From Brachybacterium subflavum (GTDB taxonomy: Bacteria > Actinomycetota > Actinomycetes > Actinomycetales > Dermabacteraceae): DNA of 64,000 nucleotides. The position numbers were made by a program, and so were the translations under genes. The stretch lies in NCBI RefSeq assembly GCF_009299795.1, contig NZ_VIGP01000004.1:408098-472097 (forward strand). The letters run 5' to 3'. Of this stretch, positions 50,261 to 59,279 are shown in pieces (position 1 is the first letter of the stretch; every line of letters starts with the position of its first letter). The notes below the pieces were generated by a model. It was not told the DNA's origin and did not search any database. It saw only the letters and a list, made by a program, of their open reading frames with translations.

Positions 50261-51733
50261 TCAGGCCTCCAGGAGGGCGTCGACGAAGCCGTGCGGGTCG
50301 AAGGGGGCGAGGTCGTCCATGCCCTCCCCGAGGCCGACCATCTTCACCGGGACGCCGAGCGCGCGCTGCACGTTGACGACGATGCCGCCCTTGGCGGTGC
50401 CGTCGAGCTTGGTCAGCACGATGCCGGTGACGTCGACGACCTCGGAGAAGACCTTCGCCTGCTGCATGCCGTTCTGGCCGGTGGTCGCGTCCAGCACGAG
50501 CAGCACCTCGGCGACGCTGTCGCCGTGCAGGGCCTTCTCGGCGACCCGGCGCACCTTGCCGAGCTCGTCCATGAGGCCCTTCTTGTTCTGCAGGCGTCCG
50601 GCGGTGTCGATGATGACGACGTCGGCCTCCTGCGCGATGCCCTCGGCGACGGCGTCGAAGGCGACGGAGGCGGGGTCGGCGCCGTCGCGGTCCGAGCGCA
50701 CGGTGTCCACGCCCACGCGGGAGCCCCAGGTGGCGAGCTGGTCGGCGGCGGCGGCGCGGAAGGTGTCGGCCGCGCCGAGGACGACGCTGCGGTCCTCGGC
50801 GACGAGCACGCGGGCGAGCTTGCCGACGGTCGTGGTCTTGCCGGTGCCGTTGACGCCGACCATCAGGGCGACCGACGGGACCTCGGTGCCGTCGGGCGCC
50901 TCGCGGCGGGTCGCGGCCAGGCGGCGGTCCAGGCTCGGGTCGACGAGGGCGAGCAGCTCGGCGCGCAGCGCCTCGCGGATCTGCGCGGGGTCGTCGGTGC
51001 TGATGACCTGGATCCGGCGGCGCAGGTTCTCCATGAGCTCGTCGGTCGCGTCGGGGCCGAGGTCGGCCAGCAGCAGCGTCTCCTCGATCTCGTCCCAGGT
51101 GCTCTCGTCGATGGTGCCGCTCGTGAGCAGTCCCAGCAGGCCACGGCCGAGCGATCCGGAGCGTGCGAGCCGGTCGCGCAGGCGCTCCATGCGGCTGCCG
51201 GCGGGCTCGGGGGTCTCCAGCGGCGGCGCGGTCTCGGCGCCCTGGGCGTCCGCGGGCGCCTGGGCGTCGGTCTCGGGCAGCTCGGCGGACGTCCCGGCGG
51301 TCCCGGGGGCCTCCGTGGCCCCGGGGGCATCGGTCGGGGCCGACGGCGAGGCGCTGGTCGACGCGGAGTCGGGCGTCGCGGTGCGGCCCGGCTCGGTGCC
51401 GGGGATGACGGGGTTCGAGGGGTGGGCGGCGCGCGCGGAGGCGCTGCCGGCCGTGGGCGTCGCGGGGGCGGACGGCGAGGACGGCTTGGAGAGGGTGTCC
51501 CCCCAGGTCGGGGCCGCGGGCCGGTCGGCGCGGGGCTTCTGCGCCGTCGCGGTCGAGCCGCCGGAGCGATCGGCGGGGCCGCTGCCCTGGGACTCCTGGC
51601 GGCCCTGGGCGTCCCGGTCCCCGCCCTGGCCGCGTCGACGCCGGCTGCGCACCCATGCCCAGGCTCCGGCGCCGATGACGACGATGCCGCCGCCGGTGCC
51701 GGCGAGGGCGGCGAGGATGTCATTGGGGTCCAC
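50261..51733 (-). CDS. ftsY: SRP receptor FtsY
   Basis: Membrane-associated SRP receptor GTPase. An N-terminal hydrophobic segment (GGGIVVIGAGAWAWV) is followed by about 150 residues rich in Pro, Ala, Ser and Thr, then the NG domain with GVNGTGKTTTVGKLA, DTAGRLQNKKGLMDELG and LTKLDGTAKGGIVV. It has 490 aa. GTG 51733 has a near-perfect GGAGGTGA ribosome-binding site. It is on the same strand as amtB-glnB-glnD-ffh, 185 nt upstream. Confidence 0.96.
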   Translation of the reverse strand: MDPNDILAALAGTGGGIVVIGAGAWAWVRSRRRRGQGGDRDAQGRQESQGSGPADRSGGSTATAQKPRADRPAAPTWGDTLSKPSSPSAPATPTAGSASARAAHPSNPVIPGTEPGRTATPDSASTSASPSAPTDAPGATEAPGTAGTSAELPETDAQAPADAQGAETAPPLETPEPAGSRMERLRDRLARSGSLGRGLLGLLTSGTIDESTWDEIEETLLLADLGPDATDELMENLRRRIQVISTDDPAQIREALRAELLALVDPSLDRRLAATRREAPDGTEVPSVALMVGVNGTGKTTTVGKLARVLVAEDRSVVLGAADTFRAAAADQLATWGSRVGVDTVRSDRDGADPASVAFDAVAEGIAQEADVVIIDTAGRLQNKKGLMDELGKVRRVAEKALHGDSVAEVLLVLDATTGQNGMQQAKVFSEVVDVTGIVLTKLDGTAKGGIVVNVQRALGVPVKMVGLGEGMDDLAPFDPHGFVDALLEA

Positions 51734-51816
51734 AGGTCACCTCCGGGTCGAACGGCGCCGGTCGGCGCAGGCCTCGCCCAGTGTAGGCGGGACGGCGGGA
51801 GGCGCGGACCGCGCGT

Positions 51817-51966
51817 TCAGGCGTCGCGGCGGGTGCGGGAGGAGCCGCGCAGCACGGTGCCGTCCTCGGCGCGCTCGACGGCGCGCGAGCTCAGCGCGGT
51901 CAGCACGAGGACGAGCGCCCCCACGAGGACGGCGAAGAGGAGGAAGACGATCATGACGATGCCCAT
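51817..51966 (-). CDS. Small single-pass membrane protein
   Basis: A 49-residue protein of unknown function. One hydrophobic segment (MGIVMIVFLLFAVLVGALVL) is followed by a short charged tail. GAGAAT lies 6 nt before the ATG and could be a -10 hexamer for a leaderless start; a longer frame starting at 52005 is possible. Located between ftsY and ndk. Confidence 0.5.
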   Translation of the reverse strand: MGIVMIVFLLFAVLVGALVLVLTALSSRAVERAEDGTVLRGSSRTRRDA

Positions 51967-52050
51967 GGGTTCATTCTCAGCGGGAGGGGCGTCCGCTTCC
52001 ATCATCCGAGAGGACGACCGCGTGTCGCCTTGCTCACAGAACAGACGCGC

Positions 52051-52095
52051 GACGGCCCCGCTCCCCCGGCCCGGGAGGGCGGGAGCGGGGCCGTC
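52051..52095 (-). terminator. Terminator after ndk
   Basis: A perfect 15-bp stem (52051-52065 with 52081-52095) with a 15-nt loop that can pair further. It starts 26 nt past the ndk stop. Confidence 0.8.
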
Positions 52096-52120
52096 GGCCG
52101 GTCGTCTGCCCGGAGCGGGC

Positions 52121-52543
52121 TCAGCTGAGCGCGGGGAACCAGATCCCGATCTCGCGGGTCGCGGACTCGACGGAGTCGGAGCCGTGCACGAGGTTCTGGA
52201 TCACCGGGGCGTCCCACTCGCGGGCGAGGTCGCCGCGGATCGAGCCGGGCGCCGCCGCGGTCGGGTTGGTGGCGCCGGCGAGCGAGCGGAAGCCGGCGAT
52301 GACGCCCTCGCCCTCGGCGACGACGGCGACGAGCGGGCCCGAGCCCATGTACTCCACCAGAGGGCCGTAGAAGGGCTTGCCCTCGTGCTCGGCGTAGTGG
52401 GCGGCGAGGGTGTCGGCATCGGCCACGCGCTGGTCGAGGGCGACGATGCCGTACCCCTTGGCCTCGAGCCGGCGGAGGATCTCGCCGCGCAGGCCGCGCT
52501 CGACGGCGTCGGGCTTGAGCAGGATCAGAGTGCGTTCGGTCAT
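52121..52543 (-). CDS. ndk: Nucleoside-diphosphate kinase
   Basis: Balances nucleoside triphosphate pools. The N-terminal TLILLKPDAVERGL and the active-site segment NLVHGSDSVESA with the phosphorylated His are present. It is 140 aa, normal. TACAGT lies 7 nt before the ATG and there is no Shine-Dalgarno, so it is probably leaderless. A 15-bp stem terminator follows. Adjacent to folC as in many actinobacteria. Confidence 0.96.
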   Translation of the reverse strand: MTERTLILLKPDAVERGLRGEILRRLEAKGYGIVALDQRVADADTLAAHYAEHEGKPFYGPLVEYMGSGPLVAVVAEGEGVIAGFRSLAGATNPTAAAPGSIRGDLAREWDAPVIQNLVHGSDSVESATREIGIWFPALS

Positions 52544-52550
52544 GCAGGGC

Positions 52551-52556
52551 ACTGTA
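52551..52556 (-). promoter_or_regulatory. -10 hexamer for a leaderless ndk
   Basis: TACAGT on the minus strand, 7 nt before the ndk ATG. Confidence 0.5.
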
Positions 52557-52621
52557 TCTGTCGTGCCCGCACGGCGCCTCACCGCCCTCGACCCGCCCTC
52601 GGCACGCCCTCGGCCGGGGGA

Positions 52622-53044
52622 TCAGGACCCCGAGGTGTCCGCCTGCTCGGGATGGGCGGCCCAGTAGCGGGCGTCGACCGCGTCCTTCTCCCGGTCCAGC
52701 GCATGCCCCTTGAGCACGCCGTACACGTAGAGCACGGCGAACAGGACGCCCACGATCCACATGGCGCTCACCCACAGCCCCAGCAGCAGGATCGGGATCT
52801 GCAGCACGGCGCCGAGCGCGTACGGCCAGGCGCGCTTCTTCAGCATGCCCGCGCAGGCGAGCAGGAGCACGGCGCTGATCAGGGAGATCGTCCACACGGG
52901 GACGCGGTCCTCGGGATTCAGCTGGTGGGAGACGAGCGCCGCGAAGAAGACGATGAGCGCCTCGACGGTGAGCGTCGTGGAGCTGAACATGCGCTGCGCC
53001 CCGTGGGGGCGCTGGGACGGGGTGAGGCGCAGGGCCATGCTCAC
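52622..53044 (-). CDS. DUF4233 membrane protein
   Basis: A 140-residue protein with four hydrophobic helices (TLTVEALIVFFAALV to VGVLFAVLYVYGVL) of the actinobacterial DUF4233 family, typically found immediately downstream of folC. Its function is unknown. It overlaps folC by 4 nt (ATGA), so expression is tied to it. Confidence 0.9.
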   Translation of the reverse strand: MSMALRLTPSQRPHGAQRMFSSTTLTVEALIVFFAALVSHQLNPEDRVPVWTISLISAVLLLACAGMLKKRAWPYALGAVLQIPILLLGLWVSAMWIVGVLFAVLYVYGVLKGHALDREKDAVDARYWAAHPEQADTSGS

Positions 53045-54414
53045 GCCTCCTCGGCGACGCCGAGGAGGTCGCGGACCTCGGCGGCGAGGGTCACGGAGCC
53101 CGCGGCGACCACGCCGCCGAACTGGTCGCCGGAGGCCTCCGCGAGGTCCACGGCCCGCTGGATCGCATCGGGCAGGGAGGCGGACTCGATGACGCGGTCC
53201 TCGTCCTCGAAGACGTCGCGCGCGACGTCGGCGAGGCGGTCCGCGGGGATCGCGCGCGGCGAGGAGGACTGCGTGATGACCACGGTGTCCAGCAGCGGCT
53301 CGAGGGTCGCGAGCAGCTGCTCGGCGTCCTTCTCCTGCAGGATCCCCACCAGGCCGATGGTGCGCGTGAAGCGGAAGTTCTCCCGGACGGTCGCGACCAG
53401 CGCCTCGGCGCCCGCGGGGTTGTGGGCGGCGTCCACGAGGACCGTCGGCGCCTGGCGCACCACCTCGGCGCGGCCCGGGGAGGTGACGGCCTGGAGGCCC
53501 TCGGCGAGCAGCTCGGCGCCGAGCACCTGCTCGCCACCGCCCAGCAGCGCCTCGCAGGCGGCGATCGCGAGCAGGGCGTTGTGAGCCTGGTGCTCGCCGA
53601 GCAGCGGCAGGAACACGTCCTCATAGCGGCCGGCGATGCCCTGGAAGGTCACGAGCTGCCCGCCGACGCCGGGGGTGCGCGAGAGCACGCCGATCTGGTC
53701 GCCCTCGATCGCGGCCTCGGCGCCGAGGGCGAGCAGGCGCTCGCGGATCACGTCGAAGGCCCCGGGCTCGCTCTGCTCGGCGATCACGGCGAGCGCGCGG
53801 GAGGTGAGGATCCCGGCCTTCTCCCCCGCGATCTCCTCGATGGTCTCGCCCAGGTACTCCTGGTGGTCGAAGCCGATGGGCGCGATGACGGCGACGTCGG
53901 GATCGACGACGCCGGTCGCGTCCCAGGTGCCGCCCATGCCGGTCTCCACGACGGCGACGTCGACGGGCGCGGAGGCGAACGCCTGGTAGGCCATCGCGGT
54001 GAGGTACTCGAAGTAGGTCAGGGGCGGGCCGCCTGCCGCACGGGACTCCTCGTCGACCATCAGCGCGAAGGGCTCGACGTCCTGGTAGGCCTGGACGAAG
54101 GTCTCCTCGTCGACGGGGACCCCGTCGATCGCGATGCGCTCGGCCGGGGAGTGCAGGTGGGGGCTCGTGGTGCGGCCGGTGCGCAGACCGGCGGCGCGCA
54201 GGATCGCCTCGGCGATGCGCGCGGTCGTGGTCTTGCCGTTGGTGCCGGCGATGCGGATGGAGCGGTAGGAGTCCTGGGGGTCCCCCATCAGCTCCATGAC
54301 CCGGCGGATGCGGCTCAGGTCGGGCTCGATGCGGTTCTCGGGCGCGCGCTCGAGGAGCGCCGCGTAGACCTCGCGCAGCTGGGGGCCGAGCTCCGGACGG
54401 GACGGACGTGGCAC
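53041..54414 (-). CDS. folC: Bifunctional folylpolyglutamate/dihydrofolate synthase
   Basis: Adds glutamate to dihydropteroate or folates. The P-loop is RIAGTNGKTTTARIAE (near residue 52), with VVETGMGGTWDATGVVDPDV and DAAHNPAGAEALV as further family motifs. It has 457 aa. GTG 54414 has GAGGAG upstream. It is coupled to the DUF4233 gene. Confidence 0.96.
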   Translation of the reverse strand: MPRPSRPELGPQLREVYAALLERAPENRIEPDLSRIRRVMELMGDPQDSYRSIRIAGTNGKTTTARIAEAILRAAGLRTGRTTSPHLHSPAERIAIDGVPVDEETFVQAYQDVEPFALMVDEESRAAGGPPLTYFEYLTAMAYQAFASAPVDVAVVETGMGGTWDATGVVDPDVAVIAPIGFDHQEYLGETIEEIAGEKAGILTSRALAVIAEQSEPGAFDVIRERLLALGAEAAIEGDQIGVLSRTPGVGGQLVTFQGIAGRYEDVFLPLLGEHQAHNALLAIAACEALLGGGEQVLGAELLAEGLQAVTSPGRAEVVRQAPTVLVDAAHNPAGAEALVATVRENFRFTRTIGLVGILQEKDAEQLLATLEPLLDTVVITQSSSPRAIPADRLADVARDVFEDEDRVIESASLPDAIQRAVDLAEASGDQFGGVVAAGSVTLAAEVRDLLGVAEEA

Positions 54415-54566
54415 TGCGGCTCCTCGGGACGGGGTGGGGCGGGGTGACGTGGGACGGCCGCCCTCCAGTCTACGAGCGCGCCCCGGGGAACGCCCTCATG
54501 GGTCCTCCCCATCGTGCGCCCATCCACAACGGGCTGCGGGCCGTGGTGGCGGCAGCGCCGTCTTCC

Positions 54567-54572
54567 TAGCGT
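54567..54572 (+). promoter_or_regulatory. Candidate -10 upstream of the WXG100-hydrolase
   Basis: TAGCGT, 7 nt before an in-frame ATG at 54580. It resembles the leaderless -10/ATG arrangement of other genes here. If used that way it adds 41 residues to the hydrolase; otherwise it gives a 5' leader of about 120 nt. Confidence 0.4.
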
Positions 54573-54628
54573 GATCGCCATGCGCCGCGGGGACCGTCCG
54601 CGGGCGACCGGCGGGCGAGGAGGGGGAC

Positions 54629-54706
54629 ATGGTCGAGGAGCTGGCGGCACCACGGGCGAGACGGTGGGCGACGGCGGGCACGGGGGTCGCGGGAGCGGGA
54701 CGATGA
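54629..54706 (+). CDS. Possible 25-residue leader ORF overlapping the hydrolase gene
   Basis: A short frame starting ATG behind a strong GGAGG ribosome-binding site, encoding MVEELAAPRARRW and a Gly/Ala-rich end. Its TGA overlaps the ATG at 54703 (ATGA), the arrangement used here for coupled genes. No homology can be claimed. It may be an upstream ORF that couples translation, or chance. Confidence 0.3.
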   Translation: MVEELAAPRARRWATAGTGVAGAGR

Positions 54707-56370
54707 CCGGCTTCTGCGGCATGGACACCGCACAGGTGCGCGACCATGCCGATCAGCTTCGCGGCGCCGCCGATCGGCTCGAGGCATGGCAGATGCGTCT
54801 GGACGCAGCGATCGTGGGGACAGCATGGAGCGGACCGGACGCGGAGGCCTTCCGCTCCCTGTGGGCCCTGCTCTCCCTCGACGCCTTCCGGGCCGCATCC
54901 GCGGCGCTCGCCTCTCGAGGCGAGGAAGCCGCCGCGCAGGCGGACGACCAGGACGCGGCCTCGAGCGCCCGGGGCGGTGGGGGCGGCGCGGAGCCGGATG
55001 CGGTGGGCGTCTGCGCGCCCGGGGCCTCGGGGTCCGTCTCGGGGATCCCGGACGCGCCGTCGTCCGGCATGCGCCAGGGGTACCTGCGGGACGACAACCC
55101 GTTCCTCGCCGACTGGCTGGAGCATCCCGGCGAGCAGCTCCTCTCCGGCACCGCCCACTCGGTCTCGGATGCGATCGGGCGGGGCTGGGGCTCGGGTCTC
55201 GACGTCCTCGAGTGGGGGCTGGACCGCTCCGGGCGACGCAGCGACGCCATCGGCCAGCTGCGGCGGGACGGCGACCGGTTCGGGGGGATCCTCGAGGACT
55301 GGGCCGCAGGCGAGCGGGCTCCCACGTATGCAGAGCTCGGAGCCTCCGGGCTCGTGACGCTCGGCTCCGCCGGTGCCGTGACCTTCGAGGCGGGCTCCGA
55401 CCACGATCAGGACACCGCCTTCCTGGACGACCGTCCCGGCGGCATCGTCTCCGATGTGCGGGTCGACGACGCGCCGTCGGCGAGCCCGCAGGATCTGGGC
55501 GACCTCCTCATCGGCAACGACGCCCTGCGGATGAAGGGCCGCGGCGCGGAGCCCTCCGGCGCCCTCGCGACCGGTCAGATCGGGGTGCAGGAGGTGCGCG
55601 GCGCGTCCGGCGGCGATCCCGTGTACATCGTGCAGGTGCCGCCCACCGAGGGCCCCGACGTCCAGGACCTCTCCGGCGCCTACGGGCAGACGGGCAACTC
55701 CCGGGACTGGGGCTCGAACCTGCGGCTCGTCGCGGGCCAGGATCCCGCCGCGATGAACGACGTGCGCGCGGCGATGAAGGCCGCCGACGTCCCCGCCGGG
55801 GCCGACGTCATGCTCGTCGGCCATTCGCAGGGCGGGATCATCACCTCGCACCTCGCGGCGGACCCGAGCTTCAACAGCGCGTGCGGCGCGGAGGGCACCT
55901 TCAACGTGACGCACAGCTTCTCGGCGGGCTCCCCGGTGCAGACGGTGATCCCGTCCCAGGACTCGACCCAGGTGGTCAACGTGGCGCACGGCCCCGTCGG
56001 CCTGGACCCCCACCTCTCCCTCGGCGCGTCGCACCGTCCGGACCTCGAGTACTCGGGCGATCCGATCGCGGAGCTGGACCTGCAGGGCGCCCAGATGGGA
56101 GGCGGCTCCCTGAGCGCGCCGAACGTGCACGAGGTGATGCTGCCCGGGAGCACGCAGCATGCGAGCGACGGTGTCCGCGGGATCGGGGTGAACCACGAGT
56201 CCTTCGAGAGCGGGTCCCCGGACGCCTTCTACTACGGATCGATCCAGGAGCACACCGCCTCCGACCCCGTCCTGTCCGCGCTCCAGGACGATCTCGACGG
56301 CCGGTACATCGGCGAGGGCACGTACGTCTCCCGTTCGACCGTGGTCGACGTCGGGCGCGGTGAGCCGTGA
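54703..56370 (+). CDS. WXG100-like N-terminal domain fused to a serine hydrolase
   Basis: A 555-residue protein. Residues 1-90 resemble a WXG100/ESX-type helical hairpin: VGTAWSGPDAEAF places Trp-Ser-Gly at 42-44, with helices before and after. A Gly/Ser/Asp linker and a middle region follow. The C-terminal part is an alpha/beta-hydrolase-like domain with LVGHSQGGIITSHLA, nucleophile Ser375. This matches the architecture of type VII secretion substrates or polymorphic toxins, but no ESX genes are visible, so secretion is inferred. The start could be 54580 instead. It faces DUF979 convergently with no clear terminator. Confidence 0.68.
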   Translation: MTGFCGMDTAQVRDHADQLRGAADRLEAWQMRLDAAIVGTAWSGPDAEAFRSLWALLSLDAFRAASAALASRGEEAAAQADDQDAASSARGGGGGAEPDAVGVCAPGASGSVSGIPDAPSSGMRQGYLRDDNPFLADWLEHPGEQLLSGTAHSVSDAIGRGWGSGLDVLEWGLDRSGRRSDAIGQLRRDGDRFGGILEDWAAGERAPTYAELGASGLVTLGSAGAVTFEAGSDHDQDTAFLDDRPGGIVSDVRVDDAPSASPQDLGDLLIGNDALRMKGRGAEPSGALATGQIGVQEVRGASGGDPVYIVQVPPTEGPDVQDLSGAYGQTGNSRDWGSNLRLVAGQDPAAMNDVRAAMKAADVPAGADVMLVGHSQGGIITSHLAADPSFNSACGAEGTFNVTHSFSAGSPVQTVIPSQDSTQVVNVAHGPVGLDPHLSLGASHRPDLEYSGDPIAELDLQGAQMGGGSLSAPNVHEVMLPGSTQHASDGVRGIGVNHESFESGSPDAFYYGSIQEHTASDPVLSALQDDLDGRYIGEGTYVSRSTVVDVGRGEP

Positions 56371-56442
56371 CGGCGCTCGATCGGGTCGTCCCGGATCAGG
56401 GCCGACCGTCGCGGCGCCGCCGCCCTCCCCGCAGGCCGATGC

Positions 56443-57417
56443 TCAGTGCGAGAACGCGAAGCCCCACATGAACACGGTGATGAGCACGAGCATGATCAGC
56501 GCCGTCGGGATCTGCACGGCGATCGCGCCGTACTTGTTCTTCATCTCCAGCAGGGCGGCCGGCACGATGTTGAAGTTCGCGGCCATCGGCGTGCACAGGG
56601 TGCCGCAGAAGCCGGCGAGCATCCCGAGGGCGAACACCGCGGGGGCGTTGCCGTGGAAGTTCTCCACGAGGATGGGCCAGCCCACGGCCGCGGTCATGAT
56701 CGGGAAGGCCGCGAAGGCGTTGCCCATGATCACGGTGAACACGGCCATGCCGACGCAGTAGGCGATCACGCCCCAGACCAGGACGTCCTCGGGGACGATG
56801 AACCCGAAGATGTCGCCGACCGCGGTGCCGACGCCGGCCTCGGTGAACAGGGTTCCGAGGGTCGAGAGCATCTGCGGGAGCAGCGCCGCCCAGCCGATGG
56901 CCTCGAGCAGTCGCGTGCTCTCGGTGAACGGCACCGACAGGCGCGGCGGCCGCAGGATGATGCACGCGACGACGAGGGCGACCAGCGCGCCCACGCCGAG
57001 GCCAGTGAGCGTGGCCGACCCCTCCGCGAGCAGCGGCTGGCCGCCCACGCTGAGCCGCGGGCCGAGCAGCGCCACGATCACCGTGACGACCGGCACGAGC
57101 AGCGCGGGGATGAACAGCCGCCCCCGCAGCCGCGCCGCGAACCCCGCCCTCTCCTCCTCGGAGGTGGTGTGCTCGGTGCCCTTGCCGAGACCGCCGAAGC
57201 CGGCGATCGCCACCATCGCGAGCACGGCGATACCCAGCACCCAGGCGGGCGCGGAGCCTGCGACCACGAACGTGGAGTAGAAGAACGAGAGGCCGAGCAG
57301 CCCCCAGAACGCCGCGGAGCCGAGCCTGCGCGAGTGGTCCTCGTGGGTGGCGACGAGCACGGCGACGGTGAGGAAGAAGGCGCCGATCAGCCAGTAGAGC
57401 CATTCGTTGGAGATCAC
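56443..57417 (-). CDS. DUF979 membrane protein
   Basis: A multi-helix membrane protein (324 aa, about nine segments), one half of the DUF969/DUF979 pair. NAFAAFPIMTAAVGWPI and FCGTLCTPMAANFNIVPAAL are conserved in the family. Such pairs probably form one transporter; in some Firmicutes they accompany a pyroglutamyl-peptidase gene (recollection), but the substrate here is not known. GTG 57417 overlaps the DUF969 stop (GTGA). Confidence 0.88.
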   Translation of the reverse strand: MISNEWLYWLIGAFFLTVAVLVATHEDHSRRLGSAAFWGLLGLSFFYSTFVVAGSAPAWVLGIAVLAMVAIAGFGGLGKGTEHTTSEEERAGFAARLRGRLFIPALLVPVVTVIVALLGPRLSVGGQPLLAEGSATLTGLGVGALVALVVACIILRPPRLSVPFTESTRLLEAIGWAALLPQMLSTLGTLFTEAGVGTAVGDIFGFIVPEDVLVWGVIAYCVGMAVFTVIMGNAFAAFPIMTAAVGWPILVENFHGNAPAVFALGMLAGFCGTLCTPMAANFNIVPAALLEMKNKYGAIAVQIPTALIMLVLITVFMWGFAFSH

Positions 57418-58115
57418 TTCGCCCCTCCCTGCGGGACGGGGACGGCGCCGGCGAGCCGGTCGAGCCTGCGGTCGAGCCGCAGCAGCCGCGTGCCGTGCAC
57501 CAGGAAGGCCATCACGGCCACGGGCACGGCCCACAGCGCCAGCTGGATGGGCTCGAGGGTGAGCCCGTAGGTGGTGTCCACGAAGGAGGTGATGAGGAGG
57601 ATCGAGCCGATCGCCACGAAGGCGTCCTCCCCGAAGAAGACGCCGACGGTGTCGGCCGAGGCCGAGTACCCCTTGATGGTCTCGGTGGCCTTCTCGTTCG
57701 GCGCGGCTCCTCGACGCCGCTCCTCGGCGGCCTCCGCCATCGGGAACACCAGCGGCCGCACCGTCTGGGCGGGGCCGGCGACGGACTGCAGGCCGATCGC
57801 GGCGGTCGCCTGGCGGATCAGCATGTACAGGGCGAGGAGCCGTCCGGCGGTGAGGCCGCTCAGCCTGCGGATGAGGTTGCCGGCCGCGGCCTGCAGGCCG
57901 TAGCGCTCGATCAGGCCGATCACCGGCAGCACGAGCACGAAGGTGGTGATGGAGCGGGAGCCGGCGAACCCGGTCCCGAAGGTGCTCAGGATCTCGAGCG
58001 GCGTGAGGCCGCCGATCAGGGCGGTGACGATGCCGGAGGCGGTCACCACCAGGAGGGGGTTGATGCGCAGGGCGAAGCCGATGATCACCAGCGCGACCCC
58101 GATGAGGACGAACAT
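57414..58115 (-). CDS. DUF969 membrane protein
   Basis: A 233-residue membrane protein with about five hydrophobic segments, pairing with DUF979. SRSITTFVLVLPVIGLIERYGLQ and FFGEDAFVAIGSILLI are typical. It begins 11 nt after the DUF2891 stop and overlaps DUF979. Function inferred only from co-occurrence. Confidence 0.88.
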   Translation of the reverse strand: MFVLIGVALVIIGFALRINPLLVVTASGIVTALIGGLTPLEILSTFGTGFAGSRSITTFVLVLPVIGLIERYGLQAAAGNLIRRLSGLTAGRLLALYMLIRQATAAIGLQSVAGPAQTVRPLVFPMAEAAEERRRGAAPNEKATETIKGYSASADTVGVFFGEDAFVAIGSILLITSFVDTTYGLTLEPIQLALWAVPVAVMAFLVHGTRLLRLDRRLDRLAGAVPVPQGGAK

Positions 58116-58126
58116 GGGCGCTTCCT

Positions 58127-59179
58127 TCAGCGGGTGCGGGATGCGAGGGCGAGGTGCGCCTCCCAGGCGAACGTGGCCAGCCAGTGGGAGGCCATGTACT
58201 CCTCGGAGACGGCGGAGCGCAGACCGGGCTCCATCAGGGGCGGGGCCGCATCGCGCAGGGCTGCCGTGATCTCCCGGCAGTCCTGGGATGCGATCCGCTC
58301 GAGCGCGTCGGCGATGCGCAGGCCGCTCGCCGCGGCGGTGAGGCCGAGCCCGTCGAGGTGCGACTGGTAGCCGTCGCTCGGATCGATCACGGGGACGGGG
58401 CGGAGCACCTCGGAACCGGGATGCAGGCGGGAGAGGAAGCGTGGCAGCCAGGCGGCGAGCTCGTCCTCGTCGAGCACCTCGATCATGAGATCGGCCTCGC
58501 TGAGCCCGGCGGAGAGGAAGTCCTGGCCGCTGCGCTCCTGGTCGAAGGCCCAGTCGGCATCCTCGAGGAAGAAGCGCCGGGCGGCCTGCTCGATCTCGTC
58601 GCTCGCCTCGTCGGCGGCGGTCGCGCGGGCGGCGCGCAGCACGCGGCGCAGGCCGAACGCGGTGTTGGTGTGCAGCCCGTGACGCACCGGCAGCGGAGTC
58701 CGCGGGAGCCAGCTGCGCACGAGGGCGAGCACATCGTCCAGCAGCGGGGCGGCGGCGCCGGCGAGCGAGCGCAGCTCCGGTGTGCGGGCCTCCCCGAGCG
58801 CCATGACGAGCTGCGCCGCCCAGGCCCACCCGTAGGGCCGCTCCCAGGTGGGGTTCTCGCGCAGGTAGGCGGCTTCGGCCGCGAGCTTCTGCGGGGCGAG
58901 GTGGTCCGCGAGGAGCTCCAGCGCCTGCTCGCGCCAGGAGGAGGCGGCCGTGGCCTCGACGAGCGACGCGAGCAGCCAGTGCATGTGCACGCTCGAGTGC
59001 CAGTCGAAGGAGGAGGCGAAGGCGGGGTGCATCAGGGCGGGCTGGTGCAGATCCTCCGCGGAGGTCTGCACGTGGTGGGCGGCGAACGGGTACGGCCGCG
59101 AGAGGTTCGCCATGGCCACCGCGGCCAGCGCGTCGATCGGCGCGCCCGCGGGGACTCCGCTGTGCGCGATGGTGTTCAT
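58127..59179 (-). CDS. DUF2891 family protein
   Basis: A soluble 350-residue protein of the DUF2891 family. Conserved segments include PALMHPAFASSFDWHSSVHMHW and NPTWERPYGWAW, suggesting an all-helical toroid-like enzyme fold. No catalytic role is established. GAAGGAG precedes the ATG. It is the first gene of the DUF2891-DUF969-DUF979 set, so it may process what the transporter carries. Confidence 0.87.
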   Translation of the reverse strand: MNTIAHSGVPAGAPIDALAAVAMANLSRPYPFAAHHVQTSAEDLHQPALMHPAFASSFDWHSSVHMHWLLASLVEATAASSWREQALELLADHLAPQKLAAEAAYLRENPTWERPYGWAWAAQLVMALGEARTPELRSLAGAAAPLLDDVLALVRSWLPRTPLPVRHGLHTNTAFGLRRVLRAARATAADEASDEIEQAARRFFLEDADWAFDQERSGQDFLSAGLSEADLMIEVLDEDELAAWLPRFLSRLHPGSEVLRPVPVIDPSDGYQSHLDGLGLTAAASGLRIADALERIASQDCREITAALRDAAPPLMEPGLRSAVSEEYMASHWLATFAWEAHLALASRTR

Positions 59180-59230
59180 CCGGGGCTCCTTCCGCGGCGG
59201 CGCCCAGCGCGCGGACCGCCCCGACAGTCT

Positions 59231-59272
59231 GGGACCCGGCGCCGCCCGCATCGAGCCGACGCGCCGGGTCCC
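59231..59272 (-). terminator. Terminator after ileS
   Basis: A 12-bp perfect stem (59231-59242 with 59261-59272) with an 18-nt loop, 8 nt past the ileS stop. Confidence 0.6.
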
Positions 59273-59279
59273 CGCCGCC

